A DNA stretch of 5,562 nt. Origin: CAYRYU01 sp964428355 (GTDB taxonomy: Bacteria; Muiribacteriota; Ozemobacteria; Ozemobacterales; Ozemobacteraceae). The number at the start of each line of letters is the position of its first letter. Within the stretch, counting starts at the first letter, position 1. Below the pieces are notes generated by a model, which worked only from the letters and a program-made list of their open reading frames with translations, made no database searches and was not told the origin of the DNA. The translations under genes and the position numbers were made by a program. Shown piece after piece: positions 5,456 to 5,562 of the stretch. Where the stretch lies: the NCBI GenBank assembly GCA_964428355.1, contig CAYRYU010000194.1:1-5562 (forward strand), in the 5' to 3' direction.

Positions 5456-5562
5456 TTATGGTTGTTCCCCTTTGCGGGAAGATTCTTTCCCGACACCCTG
5501 AATTGCCAGGTGGATGCGGTAACCCTGGGCGAGCTGACTGAGGCCCCAGAGGAAGACCAGTA
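5456..5562 (-). CDS. C-terminal end of an unidentified protein with a hydrophobic segment (5' end outside window)
   Basis: In the frame ending at the TAA at 5456-5458, the last 34 residues read LVFLWGLSQLAQGYRIHLAI, then QGVGKESSRKGEQP. This looks like a real C-terminus: a hydrophobic stretch (LVFLWGL) leading into a short amphipathic segment, then a charged, hydrophilic tail, as at the cytoplasmic end of a small membrane protein. The other frames over this stretch give Pro/Ser/Gly-rich, shadow-like sequence. I cannot name the family from this fragment. It is on the same strand as the kinase and ends 125 bp before the kinase ATG, so it could be the first gene of the same unit. Confidence 0.42.
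   Translation of the reverse strand, partial: LVFLWGLSQLAQGYRIHLAIQGVGKESSRKGEQP

Noticed and set aside
4741..5496. Minus-strand frame (251 codons) overlapping the histidine kinase N-terminus.
   Set aside because: Gly/Pro/Arg/Ser-rich shadow of the kinase gene; the kinase frame contains the sensor domain and the catalytic motifs.
1..5562. CRISPR array, tRNA/rRNA genes, insertion sequence or prophage.
   Set aside because: No spaced direct repeats, no cloverleaf or rRNA-like sequence, and no transposase, integrase or phage-like protein were seen in any frame.

Overview
The window is about 5.6 kb of fairly GC-rich, gene-dense DNA from a Gram-negative bacterium. The Gram-negative call rests on a signal-peptide-bearing beta-barrel-like protein that ends in phenylalanine and on an envelope and signalling gene set. 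The multi-domain CheA-type hybrid kinase and the soluble GAF-like/HisKA_3 kinase resemble genes common in Desulfobacterota, Nitrospirota and related phyla. That placement is an impression from the proteins, not a proven assignment.

Layout. Bases 1-1025 (+) hold the C-terminal part of a CheA-type hybrid histidine kinase: the end of the P5/CheW-like domain, a second CheW-like domain, and the first ~35 residues of a receiver domain. Receiver homology stops abruptly near 1025, before the phosphoacceptor aspartate. The same frame stays open to 1427 but then encodes unrelated sequence, partly antisense to the next gene. Bases 1026-1196 are a non-genic junction. It contains a short minus-strand stretch that reads like a CheW-domain fragment (about 1025-1111) and a strong hairpin (1141-1176).

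From 1197 to the right edge everything is on the minus strand. In transcription order (right to left) the genes are: the tail of an unidentified, partly hydrophobic protein (5456-5562); a soluble sensor histidine kinase (4089-5330); a NarL/FixJ-type response regulator (3402-4052); an Amt-family ammonium transporter (2038-3255); and a probable outer-membrane beta-barrel protein (1197-1997). Gaps are 36 bp between kinase and regulator, 146 bp between regulator and amt, and 40 bp between amt and the barrel gene. The kinase and regulator therefore look like one transcription unit, and amt plus barrel like another, or like a continuation of the first. The 146 bp gap carries an imperfect stem-loop and is the obvious place for a promoter or leader element.

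Working model (inference). The kinase/regulator pair responds to a cytoplasmic signal and controls the adjacent ammonium-uptake pair, an inner-membrane Amt channel with a possible outer-membrane partner. No glnK (PII) gene lies beside amt within the window, which is unusual. The most unusual parts are the broken chemotaxis kinase with its inverted CheW-like scrap, and the two-component/Amt/outer-membrane gene arrangement.
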